From the NCBI RefSeq assembly GCF_000420425.1, contig NZ_ATUX01000009.1:124001-188000 (forward strand): 64,000 bases of DNA. Direction: 5' to 3'. This document shows positions 55,290 through 64,000 of the stretch, piece by piece. The position numbers and the translations under genes were made by a program. Every line of letters begins with the position of its first letter. Within the stretch, counting starts at the first letter, position 1. This stretch comes from Schaalia vaccimaxillae DSM 15804. GTDB taxonomy: Bacteria > Actinomycetota > Actinomycetes > Actinomycetales > Actinomycetaceae. The notes below the pieces were generated by a model. It was not told where the DNA came from. It did no database searches and saw only the letters and a program-made list of their open reading frames with translations.

Positions 55290-56624
55290 CTATTGCGCGA
55301 GGGTGTCAGCTGGCTTTCGACCAATACGACGCAAGCCAGGGTGGAACCAACTAATGGAACAGGACAAAACCAGCAAAGCCAGGGCGAGCAACAGGGGAGA
55401 CAACGGCTGCCATCCGTACAACGCCGTTGCCGTGACAGGCGCAAAAATCCAAGTGACAGCACCGGTTGAGTTGACGACACCGGCAACGCCGCCTTGTTCT
55501 GCTGGGGTCACAGCTAGGGAAGCACCAGCCGTAAAGCCAGGGCTTGCTAGCCCGTTTGCGATGCCCATACTGAATGCGGCAATAGCCATGAAGGTGAGGG
55601 AATGGGAAAAGGTCAGCAGAGTCAAGGCTCCAACACCGATAGTCATACCCGCGCGCAGTAGGCGAAGTGGCTTCCAACCCAGGCGCGGAACCACGACAAG
55701 CTGCATGAGCATGGCACCGGCCGCTGTAGCTAACAGCATGAGAGCGGTGGGCGACACGGCTTGTTCTGGCGTTAATCCTCCCCGGTCTTGGACCAGGAAA
55801 CCGGCGGTGATTTGAAGAACCCCAGACGCAAAGAAGAAACCGAAGATCCCACAGATCCACGGCAGCAGTCTTTGGTCGCGCCATGACACCTTTGGGGGCA
55901 AAGGAGCATCCTGCGATTCGTTGCCGGTGGAGTCGTCAGTAATGGCCGGGCTGCCCGTGGAGACCTTGGTGGAATGGGCAAGGGGCTGGATGGAACGAAC
56001 CTGTAGTTCGCCGTCGCGCGGAATCCATATGGCCGCGATGATCAAAGCAATGACAATGAACCACGGGGTTGCGTGGACTGGGCCGTAAATCCACCAGCTT
56101 CCCAAGGCTGATGACACGAGCGACCCGATCATGATTGACAGATTGATAGCCCCAGAAAAGGCCGACATGCCTTTGACTCGCGACTCCTCATCAGGAGTGA
56201 CCTCAGCGACTAAAGCCTGACCCGTGGGCGGGATAGCGGCGACCGCAGAACCAAAGAATGGGCCCCGAGCGAGCATAACGGCTGCTCCTGCGCCAACAGC
56301 TCCAAGCATGCCTGCGGCACGCAGCCCCACAGCAGCAGAAAATAAGGATCCGGCAATGAAAGCCAGAACCAAGGCCCACAGCAGCACCTTGCGTCGACCC
56401 CACGAGATCGACCGACGCCCCCAGAACTGGCTGAGTAGAGTCACCGCCACGGCAGCCAGCGAAACCGCCGCGCCCACGATCCATTCTTTCAATTCCAACG
56501 CCCGTGCCAATGGCCCAATGGATACATTGAGCATGTTCTGAGCGGTGTAGGTGAAAAGAGCAATCGCCAGAAGGGCGCGCAGGGTTGGATGAGCCAAGAT
56601 GGGGGAGCGGGACATGAGCGCCAT
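55290..56624 (-). CDS. Major facilitator superfamily transporter
   Basis: 444 residues, 12 membrane helices with a longer central loop (about 205-245) rich in Ser, Asp and Asn. Motif A-like sequence (FWGRRSISWGRRKVLLW) lies between helices 2 and 3, and EVTPDEESRVKG between 4 and 5. Drug or metabolite efflux is likely, substrate unknown. Start at 56624 or the ATG three codons later. Confidence 0.87.
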   Translation of the reverse strand: MALMSRSPILAHPTLRALLAIALFTYTAQNMLNVSIGPLARALELKEWIVGAAVSLAAVAVTLLSQFWGRRSISWGRRKVLLWALVLAFIAGSLFSAAVGLRAAGMLGAVGAGAAVMLARGPFFGSAVAAIPPTGQALVAEVTPDEESRVKGMSAFSGAINLSIMIGSLVSSALGSWWIYGPVHATPWFIVIALIIAAIWIPRDGELQVRSIQPLAHSTKVSTGSPAITDDSTGNESQDAPLPPKVSWRDQRLLPWICGIFGFFFASGVLQITAGFLVQDRGGLTPEQAVSPTALMLLATAAGAMLMQLVVVPRLGWKPLRLLRAGMTIGVGALTLLTFSHSLTFMAIAAFSMGIANGLASPGFTAGASLAVTPAEQGGVAGVVNSTGAVTWIFAPVTATALYGWQPLSPLLLALALLVLSCSISWFHPGLRRIGRKPADTLAQ

Positions 56625-56782
56625 CCTAGCGGGAGGCTACCCGCCTCCTCGCATGCCTCCCCTTGATGTGATTCCGGCAGTCTTTGTGCGCCTTGGGTTT
56701 TTAGTGACAAAGCGTCGCAACACTTTGGGCTCTAAAGGCGTAAGTTCTGTCCTGGAAACAGAAGAAAGTAAAGGGAGGAAAA

Positions 56783-57310
56783 GTGAAGATCCTGGCAGTG
56801 CACTCCAGCAGGTTCGGCCACACCGCTGCCATCGTCGGCAGGGTTGGGGAAGTCCTGCGCGCATCAGGTCACGACGTCGAAATCCGCCCGATTGACGCCA
56901 TCCGAAAGCTCGACGACGAGGTCGACGCCGTCCTCGTTGGGGCATCTGTGCGTTACGGCTTCTTCTCCCCGAAAGTCTGGTCTTTCGCCAAAAAGAATGC
57001 TGCTCGGCTCAACGCCATGACCACAGGATTTATCGGCGTGAACCTGGCGGCTGCAAAACCTGAAAAGAAGCAACCTCAGGACAACGCATACGCCAGGCGA
57101 TTCCTAGAAGGAACCCCGTGGCACCCCACCACCGTCAGACTTTTTGCTGGTGAACTCGACTTCCGCCTCTATAACCGGGCGGATTCCGCCATGCTCAAGC
57201 CGATTCTGAAGGCCTCAGGTAAACCTTGGGGGCCCGATGTGCACATTGATTACACGGATTGGGAAGAGGTTGAAGAATTCGCTGTCGAATTCACACGTCT
57301 GCTCAAATGA
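56783..57310 (+). CDS. hemG: Flavodoxin-fold protoporphyrinogen dehydrogenase-like protein (HemG)
   Basis: 175 residues. FMN-binding loop at the start (AVHSSRFGHTAAI), VDAVLVGASVRYG, and GFIGVNLAAAKPEKKQ match menaquinone-dependent protoporphyrinogen IX dehydrogenase HemG. GTG start with GGGAGG five to six bases upstream. No other heme gene is near, so a general flavodoxin role remains possible. The last 8 bases overlap folA on the other strand. Confidence 0.85.
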   Translation: MKILAVHSSRFGHTAAIVGRVGEVLRASGHDVEIRPIDAIRKLDDEVDAVLVGASVRYGFFSPKVWSFAKKNAARLNAMTTGFIGVNLAAAKPEKKQPQDNAYARRFLEGTPWHPTTVRLFAGELDFRLYNRADSAMLKPILKASGKPWGPDVHIDYTDWEEVEEFAVEFTRLLK

Positions 57311-57851
57311 AGCGATCCGAGCGCTTCACCCAGTAGTCGACTCTCCATTTGCAGTCTCCTGATAGGGGCTGCCAATCGGCATCAGACCGCGACGGATCAA
57401 TCATCCATACCGTTTCGTCAATGATCGGTGCGCGAACAACCTCTTGGGGTGCCAGTGTGGTCGCAAGATCCAGGTCCAAACGAGTGACAACGAGTTCATC
57501 GACCAAGCTCATCGTCTGTTCGTAGAGCTGAGCGCCTCCAGTAATCCAGATGGTTTGGGCACCGCTTTGAGCTGCCGTCGATCGAGCAAGAGACAGGGCC
57601 TCATCCAACGAGGCGACCGCGAGGGCACCCTCGGCCTCGTATTCCCGATTGCTTGTCACCACGATATTTGTCCGCCCGGGTAGGGCGCCCCCCAAGGCCT
57701 CCCAGGAACGCCGCCCCATAATGATGGGACAACCCATGGTCGAGGCTTTGAAATGCTTGAAATCTTCTGGAACTCGCCACAACATCCCCGTGCCACTGCC
57801 CAGAATGCGAGTGCGATCCTGAGCCCAAATTGATGCCAGACGCACGCTCAT
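57303..57851 (-). CDS. folA: Dihydrofolate reductase
   Basis: Regenerates tetrahydrofolate using NADPH. 182 residues. Conserved segments: [17 protein letters not shown] (substrate pocket), [20 protein letters not shown] (NADPH binding), and [12 protein letters not shown]. Slightly longer than average because of a loop near 130-150. Overlaps thyA by 4 bases, the common thyA-folA pair: ThyA oxidises the folate that DHFR reduces. Confidence 0.94.
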   Translation of the reverse strand: MSVRLASIWAQDRTRILGSGTGMLWRVPEDFKHFKASTMGCPIIMGRRSWEALGGALPGRTNIVVTSNREYEAEGALAVASLDEALSLARSTAAQSGAQTIWITGGAQLYEQTMSLVDELVVTRLDLDLATTLAPQEVVRAPIIDETVWMIDPSRSDADWQPLSGDCKWRVDYWVKRSDRFI

Positions 57852-58657
57852 ACCGCCACCGGAGCCTTGATCGTTGGATGATGCTCATAGCCTTCGATCA
57901 CCACGTCGTCGAAGGTGTAGTCAAACATTGACGCAGCCTTGTTCAACTTCAAAGTGGGGAAGGGGTAAGGATCGCGCGACAGCTGCTGGGCAACCTGTTC
58001 CACATGGTTGGAATAGATGTGGCAATCGCCGCCGGTCCACACGAAGTCACCAACTTCTAGGCCCGCTTGTTGGGCGAACATATGGGTGAGCAGCGAATAT
58101 GAGGCAATGTTGAAGGGAACGCCCAAAAACATGTCAGCACTGCGCTGATACAGCTGCAAACTCAAACGACCGTCGGCAACGTAGAGCTGGAAGAAGGCAT
58201 GGCAGGGCTCCAAAGCCATCTGCTCCAAATCCCCAACATTCCAGGCCGAGACGATCATGCGGCGCGAATCAGGGTTGGTTTTCAAAGTCTCTAACACCTG
58301 AGAAATCTGATCGATCTGACGTCCATCCCCAGCGTTCCATTTGCGCCACTGCACACCATAAACGGGGCCGAGTTCGCCGTCCTCATCAGCCCACTCATTC
58401 CAAATGCGGATCTTATTGTCTTGAAGCCACTTGACGTTCGAATCTCCAGACAGGAACCACAAAAGTTCGCCGACCACTGACTTCACATGCACACGCTTGG
58501 TCGTAATCAAAGGGAAACCCTTCGACAAGTCGTAGCGCAACTGGCCACCAAACAACGAGGTCGTGCCCGTACCCGTTCGATCCGTTTTCAGCGCGCCTTC
58601 GGTGGTGATGCGGGCGAGCAGGTCCTCATACTGACGGTCAACGGGTGCAATGCTCAT
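57848..58657 (-). CDS. thyA: Thymidylate synthase
   Basis: Methylates dUMP to dTMP with methylenetetrahydrofolate. 269 residues, as in E. coli-type ThyA. Motifs: [35 protein letters not shown], catalytic Cys in [12 protein letters not shown], and [20 protein letters not shown] at 58657 preceded by AAGGAAA; the open frame to 58828 adds 57 residues not found in the family. Confidence 0.96.
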   Translation of the reverse strand: MSIAPVDRQYEDLLARITTEGALKTDRTGTGTTSLFGGQLRYDLSKGFPLITTKRVHVKSVVGELLWFLSGDSNVKWLQDNKIRIWNEWADEDGELGPVYGVQWRKWNAGDGRQIDQISQVLETLKTNPDSRRMIVSAWNVGDLEQMALEPCHAFFQLYVADGRLSLQLYQRSADMFLGVPFNIASYSLLTHMFAQQAGLEVGDFVWTGGDCHIYSNHVEQVAQQLSRDPYPFPTLKLNKAASMFDYTFDDVVIEGYEHHPTIKAPVAV

Positions 58658-58706
58658 GGGCAGGTTTCCTTCACAAAATAGGGCAGATCGGGCAAGAGGA
58701 ATGGGA

Positions 58707-59489
58707 CTACAACCTAGAGTCTTGGCTGCGGGAGCGCGGCGCAGTGAAACCCGAATCGCCCTCGTCCTCATCCGACAGATCCAGATTTTCATAACGGCTC
58801 GAGTCTTGCGAATCAGCAACCTGCACATCGATCACCGTGGGCTCGGGGAAAGAATTCGGGACAGGCCCCAGAGCAACAGACAACCCCTCGATTGCAGTGT
58901 TTGCCATAGACGCGCCCACACCCCAACCAACGACGGCACCAATACCAAAGGGAATGAGTCGTCCAACAGTGGATACTGCCGCAGACTTGAGAACCTTACG
59001 CTGCACCCACTTCATCATGAGCTTGTTAAAACGCTCAGCAGAGATCGTGCGGATATTGAGGAAAGAATCGCGGAACCACGACACCGCCTGCACACCGACT
59101 TGAAGCGAGATGACTTGAGCACCCTCTTGACCAGTCAGGGCAGCCAACACCAAGGCAGTTCTCTTAGCTGGATCCTTAATGTCAATGCCGTATAGGTGTG
59201 CCACCACCATGCAGTGGTGGGCGGCCTCGGACACGAAGGCAACGAGCTGAGCGCCGGAAGCACCAAAAGACACGGCAGTCCCGATCCCCGGCCATGCAGC
59301 GACACCACCGACAGCAGCAGACTCAACCGTAACTCGTTTCTTGAATCGCCGATTCTGAATCTGTACTAGCTGCTCAGGAGTAGCATCGGGGTACTTTGCC
59401 CGCAGCTTTTCCGCAGAACTGGCAGAAACGTTGTAGGGAACGTCTAAAGCCTTAGTCCAAGTGGTCGCAACAGGACCTGACTCGCTCAT
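58707..59489 (-). CDS. EcsC-family protein
   Basis: 260 residues. EcsC-like domain of unknown function with several hydrophobic or glycine/alanine-rich stretches ([37 protein letters not shown]) that probably sit in or on the membrane, and an acidic, disordered C-terminal tail of about 50 residues ([11 protein letters not shown]). ATG at 59489; the frame continues to 59624 but runs through the end of the OsmC gene. It starts one base after the OsmC stop, so the two are co-transcribed. Confidence 0.75.
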   Translation of the reverse strand: MSESGPVATTWTKALDVPYNVSASSAEKLRAKYPDATPEQLVQIQNRRFKKRVTVESAAVGGVAAWPGIGTAVSFGASGAQLVAFVSEAAHHCMVVAHLYGIDIKDPAKRTALVLAALTGQEGAQVISLQVGVQAVSWFRDSFLNIRTISAERFNKLMMKWVQRKVLKSAAVSTVGRLIPFGIGAVVGWGVGASMANTAIEGLSVALGPVPNSFPEPTVIDVQVADSQDSSRYENLDLSDEDEGDSGFTAPRSRSQDSRL

Positions 59490-59490
59490 C

Positions 59491-59940
59491 TCAAGCCTCT
59501 CCGACTTCTTCAGAGGTGAAAGTCTTCGAATAGGGAACTTCGTGGGCAATGGTGTGGCCGATTGTGCAGTTGCGGTCAATGGCACCTTCCGCGCGGCGAA
59601 TAAGGTCCTTGACTTCCTGCTCACTCAGGCCAGACAAATCTTGAACCATCTCGACCTCAAAAGACGTGAAACGGTCCTCCTCTTCGTTGTATTCTGCGGC
59701 AACGCCGATAAATTGCTCGAAATCTTCGCCCAGGCGATCCGTCATCCGCTTATCTGACGACATGGCATTACACCCGGCAATCGCCAATTTCATCAGGTCA
59801 CCGGGAGAGAAACGACCGGGGCCGTCGCCGACGAGTACCTCAGCGCCGCGGCTATTGCGGGCGACGTATTTGCGAACGCCTTGGCGTTCGAGATAGGTCG
59901 ATGGGCCAGTAGGGGCTGCATTGTGGGTTGAATCAGTCAT
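59491..59940 (-). CDS. OsmC-family peroxide-detoxifying protein
   Basis: 149 residues. OsmC/Ohr fold with the two reactive cysteines expected of thiol peroxidases, in LAIAGCNAMSSDKRM and DRNCTIGHTI. Reduces organic hydroperoxides in characterised members. The ATG at 59940 is preferred; one 18 codons earlier is open. Followed by the EcsC gene. Confidence 0.86.
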   Translation of the reverse strand: MTDSTHNAAPTGPSTYLERQGVRKYVARNSRGAEVLVGDGPGRFSPGDLMKLAIAGCNAMSSDKRMTDRLGEDFEQFIGVAAEYNEEEDRFTSFEVEMVQDLSGLSEQEVKDLIRRAEGAIDRNCTIGHTIAHEVPYSKTFTSEEVGEA

Positions 59941-60006
59941 GTCACCATTGTCCTTGCCAACTGCTTGACGCGCAGCATCAATCTGTCCGCTCAACGCGGA
60001 ACCACT

Positions 60007-60489
60007 TCACCCTCTGAGGCCTGCCAACCACCTGGCTGCAAGGCCCGCCTCCGCTTCAACAACCGCTTCCGCGCGCGAAATAGCCTCTTTCTCAATTTTT
60101 GATCCGAAAAAGGGCACCTTCACCACGAAGTCGCCGCGAGCATCACGAACGCAGCCCTCATCAACGTCGGCCAGAGTCGACTCAAGTTTCACTTCAACCG
60201 GAGCCCCCTTGCACACCAGCGAGGTCGAGGCTTGCGCCCCTCCTTCCGTGCGAGTCCAACACTCCTTAAAAGTGAAGGTCACTCGGTCAGCCACCAACGC
60301 GCGGCCTGCCGCCGGAATGAGCTTCGGGTCAACCTCGCCGCGAACCTGCACGCATGTTCCCGTTACCTCGATATCCAAGGGACCCGCACAGGCTTTCGCG
60401 AAACGCGATTGAAGAAACTCCGCGTCCAATGACATGGCGATAACACCGTCAACGTCGGTGGGGTAGGTGACGCTCTGTCTGAACTTCAT
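60007..60489 (-). CDS. DUF2505 family protein
   Basis: 160 residues. Actinobacterial DUF2505 protein, probably of the START/polyketide-cyclase (SRPBCC) fold, opening FRQSVTYPTDVDGVIAMSLD and with a C-terminal amphipathic helix rich in Ala and Glu. ATG at 60489 after GAGG; the longer frame to 60870 overlaps the divergent kinase gene and is spurious. Function unknown. Confidence 0.82.
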   Translation of the reverse strand: MKFRQSVTYPTDVDGVIAMSLDAEFLQSRFAKACAGPLDIEVTGTCVQVRGEVDPKLIPAAGRALVADRVTFTFKECWTRTEGGAQASTSLVCKGAPVEVKLESTLADVDEGCVRDARGDFVVKVPFFGSKIEKEAISRAEAVVEAEAGLAARWLAGLRG

Positions 60490-60585
60490 CGGGGCCTCGC
60501 TATCGTGGCGTAAGTGGTCGTCACTAGATTGTAGGTAACAGCACCCTCGTTTCTGGCCTCGCCGAAGAAGCGCGTCGAAGGCCAC

Positions 60586-60599
60586 TAGACTTTGAGACA
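60586..60599 (+). promoter_or_regulatory. -10 element for a leaderless sensor-kinase transcript
   Basis: TAGACT at 60586-60591 lies seven bases before the ATG at 60599, and no ribosome-binding site is present, as expected for a leaderless mRNA. Confidence 0.5.
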
Positions 60600-62065
60600 T
60601 GAGAAGCCTGACCCAGCTCGCCGAAGAGGCATCGACGACTCCGCTGTCGGACAAAGACATCGAATGGCTCCATCTCCTCTTGGCAGATTGGCAGGTCCTT
60701 GCTGACTTGTCGGCAGCTGACCTCGTCTTGTGGCTGCCCACGGATGATGACCGGTTCATTGCAGCCGCCCACTGTAGGCCTGCCACTTCAACCACCGTCC
60801 ATGCCGACGACATCATCGGACTACACCTTCCGGCCGCGCGCGAGATCGAACTACGGCGAGCCATCGCCACCGGACAGGTTGTGCGCGCATCAGCAGCCCG
60901 CTGGGCAGGAACCTATTCAATGATGGAAACCTGTATTCCCGTCAGCCACGACGGCAGAATCATCGCGGTTGTCACGCGAGAAGCCAATATCTCCTCACCC
61001 AGATTGGCATTGGGATCAGAAGGGTGGCCAGGGGTCGCTGCTGACACTCTGTGCCACATGATGGCCCGAGGTGAATATCCATACGACTCGACACCAACCG
61101 TTTCGGCCCATGGTGTTCCTCGCGTCCTCGACGGAGCGCTGATGATTGACCCGGATGGCAGAATCCTCCACACCACCCCTAACGCGGTGTCCTGCTTGCG
61201 TAGGCTAGGGATTCGCTCCCAGGTCACCGGCAAGATTCTGGCTCAGGAGATCATCGATGTCATCGGAGATGAAACCCTCATTGAAGAGTCCATGGCAGTA
61301 GTTGTGATGGGGCGAGCGTCGTGGCGCGTCGAAATTTCTGCACACGCCTCAACCGTCGTTGTCAGGGCCCTACCGTTGATCGATGGGCGCAAAAGACTCG
61401 GCGCTGTCATCTTGACGCGAGACGTTTCTGAAGTGCGACGCCACGAGCAAGAACTCATGACCAAAGATGCAACGATCCGCGAAATCCACCACCGAGTGAA
61501 GAACAATTTGCAAACAGTTTCGGCGCTGATACGTCTGCAGTCGCGCCGATCTGAAGAGGCCGCTGTCAAGCAAGCTCTAGCCGAGGCTGAGCGTCGCGTC
61601 CAAGCGATCGCAACAGTGCACGCAGCCTTGTCCCAAAATGTCGATGAGGCTGTTGATTTTGACGAGGTCGCGCGTACGGTGGTGCGAATGTCCGGCGCCG
61701 TTGCTTCTACCGATCATGCGGTTGAAGTGATCACCACCGGCAAGTTCGGGGTGATCCAAGCGGACCAAGCTCAGGCTCTTGCCACGGTTCTCAATGAGTT
61801 GGTTGCCAACTCTGTGGAACACGGTTTAGCAGATCGCGATGGTCGTATTGAGGTTCATGTTGAACGCCACGATGCCCAAATGACAGTGACGGTATCCGAC
61901 GACGGTGCGGGTTTTGAACCGGGCACTCCCATGAGCGGTTTGGGAACACAAATTGTCCAACAAATGGTGCGAGGAGATCTGCGCGGCAAGATCCAATGGG
62001 ATTTGCGCGAGGGCGGGGGAACTGTTGTGACAATCCACATCGACTTGGATTTGGTTGAACGCTAG
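60599..62065 (+). CDS. pdtaS: Sensor histidine kinase, PdtaS type (HisKA_2/HWE-like)
   Basis: 488 residues, soluble. N-terminal GAF domain (about 15-150), a PAS domain (about 170-285), a HisKA_2 dimerisation domain with EIHHRVKNNLQTVSALIRLQ (phospho-accepting His297/298), and a HATPase domain with the N box ELVANSVEHGL and G boxes DDGAGF and GLGTQIV. In mycobacteria PdtaS signals to the RNA-binding antiterminator PdtaR; no response regulator is encoded here. Gene order pdtaS-whiB1 (convergent) is as in mycobacteria. Confidence 0.9.
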   Translation: MRSLTQLAEEASTTPLSDKDIEWLHLLLADWQVLADLSAADLVLWLPTDDDRFIAAAHCRPATSTTVHADDIIGLHLPAAREIELRRAIATGQVVRASAARWAGTYSMMETCIPVSHDGRIIAVVTREANISSPRLALGSEGWPGVAADTLCHMMARGEYPYDSTPTVSAHGVPRVLDGALMIDPDGRILHTTPNAVSCLRRLGIRSQVTGKILAQEIIDVIGDETLIEESMAVVVMGRASWRVEISAHASTVVVRALPLIDGRKRLGAVILTRDVSEVRRHEQELMTKDATIREIHHRVKNNLQTVSALIRLQSRRSEEAAVKQALAEAERRVQAIATVHAALSQNVDEAVDFDEVARTVVRMSGAVASTDHAVEVITTGKFGVIQADQAQALATVLNELVANSVEHGLADRDGRIEVHVERHDAQMTVTVSDDGAGFEPGTPMSGLGTQIVQQMVRGDLRGKIQWDLREGGGTVVTIHIDLDLVER

Positions 62066-62143
62066 GCGACGAAATTTGTCGCGAATAGAGCGTAGGTACT
62101 AACGGCTGAGGGAAACTTTTCCTCATGGGCGAGCAGCAAAATA

Positions 62144-62186
62144 AACAGTTGTGGGGATAGACCAGCGGCCTATCCCCACAACTGTT
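62144..62186. terminator. Bidirectional terminator between pdtaS and whiB1
   Basis: AACAGTTGTGGGGATAG (62144-62160) pairs perfectly with CTATCCCCACAACTGTT (62170-62186): 17 bp, loop of 9. Lies between convergent genes; on the minus strand it is followed by TATTTTG, so it mainly serves whiB1. Confidence 0.88.
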
Positions 62187-62196
62187 GAGACTATGT

Positions 62197-62445
62197 TCAA
62201 GAAGCGCGGCGAGCGCGGGCAGCGCGTCGTTTGAGCGAGCGTCGTTCTTCTTCGCTCATTCCGCCCCACACACCCGAATCCTGGTTGTTATCGATGGCCC
62301 ATTGCAGGCAGATCGCTTCGACCGAGCAGCTGTGGCATACGGTCTTGGCTTCAGCTGCTTGAGCGATAGCCGGACCGGTGTTCCCGATGGGGAAGAACAG
62401 TTCGGGGTCAACACTCAAACAGGCAGCTTTGCTGCGCCAATCCAT
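62197..62445 (-). CDS. whiB1: WhiB-family iron-sulfur transcription regulator WhiB1
   Basis: 82 residues. Carries a nitric-oxide-sensitive [4Fe-4S] cluster on Cys9, Cys37, Cys40 and Cys46, the turn GVWGGM (59-63 region), and a basic C-terminal DNA-binding tail (RRSLKRRAARARR). It works bound to the primary sigma factor. The opening MDWRSKAACLSVDPELFFP and the gene order beside pdtaS identify WhiB1. Ribosome-binding site AAGGAG eight bases upstream. Confidence 0.94.
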   Translation of the reverse strand: MDWRSKAACLSVDPELFFPIGNTGPAIAQAAEAKTVCHSCSVEAICLQWAIDNNQDSGVWGGMSEEERRSLKRRAARARRAS

Positions 62446-62797
62446 TTTTCCAGCTCCTTAGATCATGCGATGAAAATAACCAGCCCCGACGTCCAGGTCG
62501 TCCGGGCAACTGGACAAGTGTCAGATAAATAAAGCGCCCGGGCAAGAGTTGGACGGCACAGTTTCGCAAGATTCGTTGTGCAAGTCGTCACGTTACGATT
62601 CTTTTGTTGAAACCTCGCGTTTCCTGGGCATTCATATTCGCGAAATATTCTTTCAACATCCTGAAGAGAATGCGCCACGAGATTCGCATTAATCCCGTGA
62701 GTTTTGATGAATTATTCACGTCCTTATTCGCAAATTCTCTACGGCGTGCAACTCTCACCTGTTTAGTCACCCCAACAGACACTGCGCCCCTGAGAAC
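62446..62797. other. 352-base intergenic region upstream of whiB1
   Basis: No gene is supported. The part from about 62600 to 62770 is clearly A/T-rich for this chromosome, and the region must hold the whiB1 promoter. I could not assign a -10/-35 pair with confidence, and no TGTGA-N6-TCACA CRP site is visible. Confidence 0.5.
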
Positions 62798-64000
62798 TCA
62801 TGCAAATCGAATACGGTCAGCCCAGCCGCGATCGACGAGCACCCCCGAAGACTCATCCCACTGCTCAGCCAGCAAAGAAAACGGTGAATTTCGTGCATTT
62901 TGCGTCAGAGAGCGCACAACATCAGAGCTTGGATCCAATGCAAGGACTCTGGCTGAAGACCACCTCTCAAACCTTGGCCACGCGCTCGAAGGCAAAATCT
63001 GTATTGACTCGAAAGGTGGCCACTCGAGTATCTGGCCAGTTCTACGCAGCATTGATTCACAGGCGGACGGTTCGTCGCTAATGATCACCCACGGTGACGG
63101 ACCATCTGGTGTCCACTCAGCCCAGTGATCTCCGACGAGCACCTGAATACCAGCCGAACCGTCTTCGTGAGAACCGATGTCCCCGCGTCTACCTTTCGTC
63201 GCCCCAGTCCAGGTTGCCACATGCCAGTTTTCGTTACCTTGTCTGGACTGCGCACCATTCAGATCTGCATCCAACGTCGTCGGAACCGCAACAACTTTCC
63301 CGCCATCATCCGCGGTCTGCTTGAGCAAGAGCTCGTGGCGGCCACGAAGAACCGTCGTAGTTCCTGATAGTCCAGCCCTCCACGCCGATTCCAGACAATC
63401 TGGACGCAATAGTTCAGTGGATGCAGGAATGCGCCAACCTTGGGAACCAAAACGTCCCGGAGTTGCGCACACCAGGACAATTCCGGCGTTGCGAGCATCA
63501 TCAAGGAAACTCGCCCACAGTCTTTCGCAGCGCGGATGCCCAATTTTTGCGGCTACGGCATCCAAAGTTGAATCGACATGATCGAGGGCGATCACGCTTG
63601 GTCCGTGCTGGCCAGCATGACTGAACAGACGGATGATGTCCGCGCTGGCAGTGGGCACTATTTGACTCACTGATTCAGGATTCGGACTCCACGAGCAGTG
63701 ATGCAATGAAAGTCTCTTGGCCAGCGCAATACGTTGCGCGATTGCACTCACCCAAAGGCCCGCCTGCGTGGTCTCATAATCGGGCGTAGATATCCGAATC
63801 CATGCCCCATCCCAGAGCCACACACGATGGTGCCCTTCTTCAATTCCGTCGATTAATCCGAGCCGAATACCAGCCTCACCACATGTATCAATTCGTTTAT
63901 CCTGTAGCTGTTCCTGCCAACCCCAGGCATCCAGGTCCAACCAGCTCAGATCCTGCCCGATTCTGGCAGGCCACAACTGCTGGCACGCCTTGGTGTACTG
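62798..64000 (-). CDS. C-terminal part of an FtsK/SpoIIIE-like protein (runs off the right edge)
   Basis: The frame is open to the last base of the window (401 codons seen), so the true start lies outside. It looks like the last, degenerate ATPase domain of a large FtsK/EccC-type protein: a VIALDHVDSTLDAV strand in the Walker B position, VLVCATPGRFGSQGWRIPA, and a C-terminal region with WVIISDEPSACESML. No intact Walker A is visible. Confident as a real protein, less so as to family. Confidence 0.5.
   Translation of the reverse strand, partial: QYTKACQQLWPARIGQDLSWLDLDAWGWQEQLQDKRIDTCGEAGIRLGLIDGIEEGHHRVWLWDGAWIRISTPDYETTQAGLWVSAIAQRIALAKRLSLHHCSWSPNPESVSQIVPTASADIIRLFSHAGQHGPSVIALDHVDSTLDAVAAKIGHPRCERLWASFLDDARNAGIVLVCATPGRFGSQGWRIPASTELLRPDCLESAWRAGLSGTTTVLRGRHELLLKQTADDGGKVVAVPTTLDADLNGAQSRQGNENWHVATWTGATKGRRGDIGSHEDGSAGIQVLVGDHWAEWTPDGPSPWVIISDEPSACESMLRRTGQILEWPPFESIQILPSSAWPRFERWSSARVLALDPSSDVVRSLTQNARNSPFSLLAEQWDESSGVLVDRGWADRIRFA

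Noticed and set aside
1-64000. CRISPR arrays, prophage modules, complete insertion sequences, rRNA genes
   Set aside because: No regularly spaced repeats, no phage structural genes, no transposase or integrase frame and no rRNA-like stretch were seen.

Overview
The window comes from the chromosome of an actinobacterium, most likely of the family Actinomycetaceae; the genus cannot be fixed from sequence alone. The evidence is a set of genes found together only in Actinobacteria: WhiB1, a PdtaS-type kinase, UvrD2 with a C-terminal HRDC domain, DUF3039 beside a helicase, ClpS with DUF2017, PPA1309, UPF0182, DUF2342, DUF2505, and several apparently leaderless starts. Several gene orders match mycobacterial ones: pncB/clpS/DUF2017/murI/Rv1339-like; nudC/uvrD2/Rv3196-like/DUF2342/PDZ-Lon/UPF0182; pdtaS/whiB1.

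Layout. 1-5.1 kb: monosaccharide importer genes mmsA-mmsB with araD and araA, ending in a perfect terminator; this is an L-arabinose uptake and isomerisation operon. 5.2-5.5 kb: the nucleoid protein HU. 5.6-14.6 kb: a glycan locus with a divergent ROK repressor, GH29 alpha-L-fucosidase, a CUT1 ABC importer (binding lipoprotein and two permeases), an M81/MlrC-type metalloprotein, a ROK sugar kinase and CutC. 14.6-16.8 kb: DUF3039 and a helicase. 16.8-17.2 kb: a two-hairpin guanidine-II riboswitch in front of a guanidinium exporter. 17.2-35.4 kb: housekeeping genes (pncB, clpS, murI, rdgB, rph, nudC, uvrD2, PDZ-Lon protease and others) and a 45-residue small protein. 35.6 kb: initiator tRNA-Met. 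36-39.7 kb: a sigma factor/membrane protein/ABC transporter module. 39.9-45.7 kb: transporters (YeiH, NatAB-like ABC, TSUP, DMT) and a rhodanese lipoprotein.

45.7-53.7 kb is an accessory region. Its left half is a graveyard of DNA restriction genes: the C-terminal part of a DUF262/DUF1524 protein broken by a stop codon, and an HsdM-HsdR fusion relic with two single-base frameshifts, with an intact DEDDh exonuclease-BRCT protein between them. Its right half is visibly richer in G+C and holds a compact, intact gene set: tandem SnoaL-like protein, class M sirtuin (SirTM), zinc-type macrodomain hydrolase, a divergent HxlR regulator with an N-terminal cysteine, and a TSUP exporter. This reads as a redox-controlled protein ADP-ribosylation unit without the usual lipoyl-carrier partners, and is the most interesting part of the window.

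53.8-64 kb: core metabolism and regulation (fumC, an MFS transporter, HemG-like flavodoxin, thyA-folA, EcsC, OsmC, DUF2505, PdtaS-like kinase, whiB1) and the end of an FtsK/SpoIIIE-like protein that runs off the right edge.
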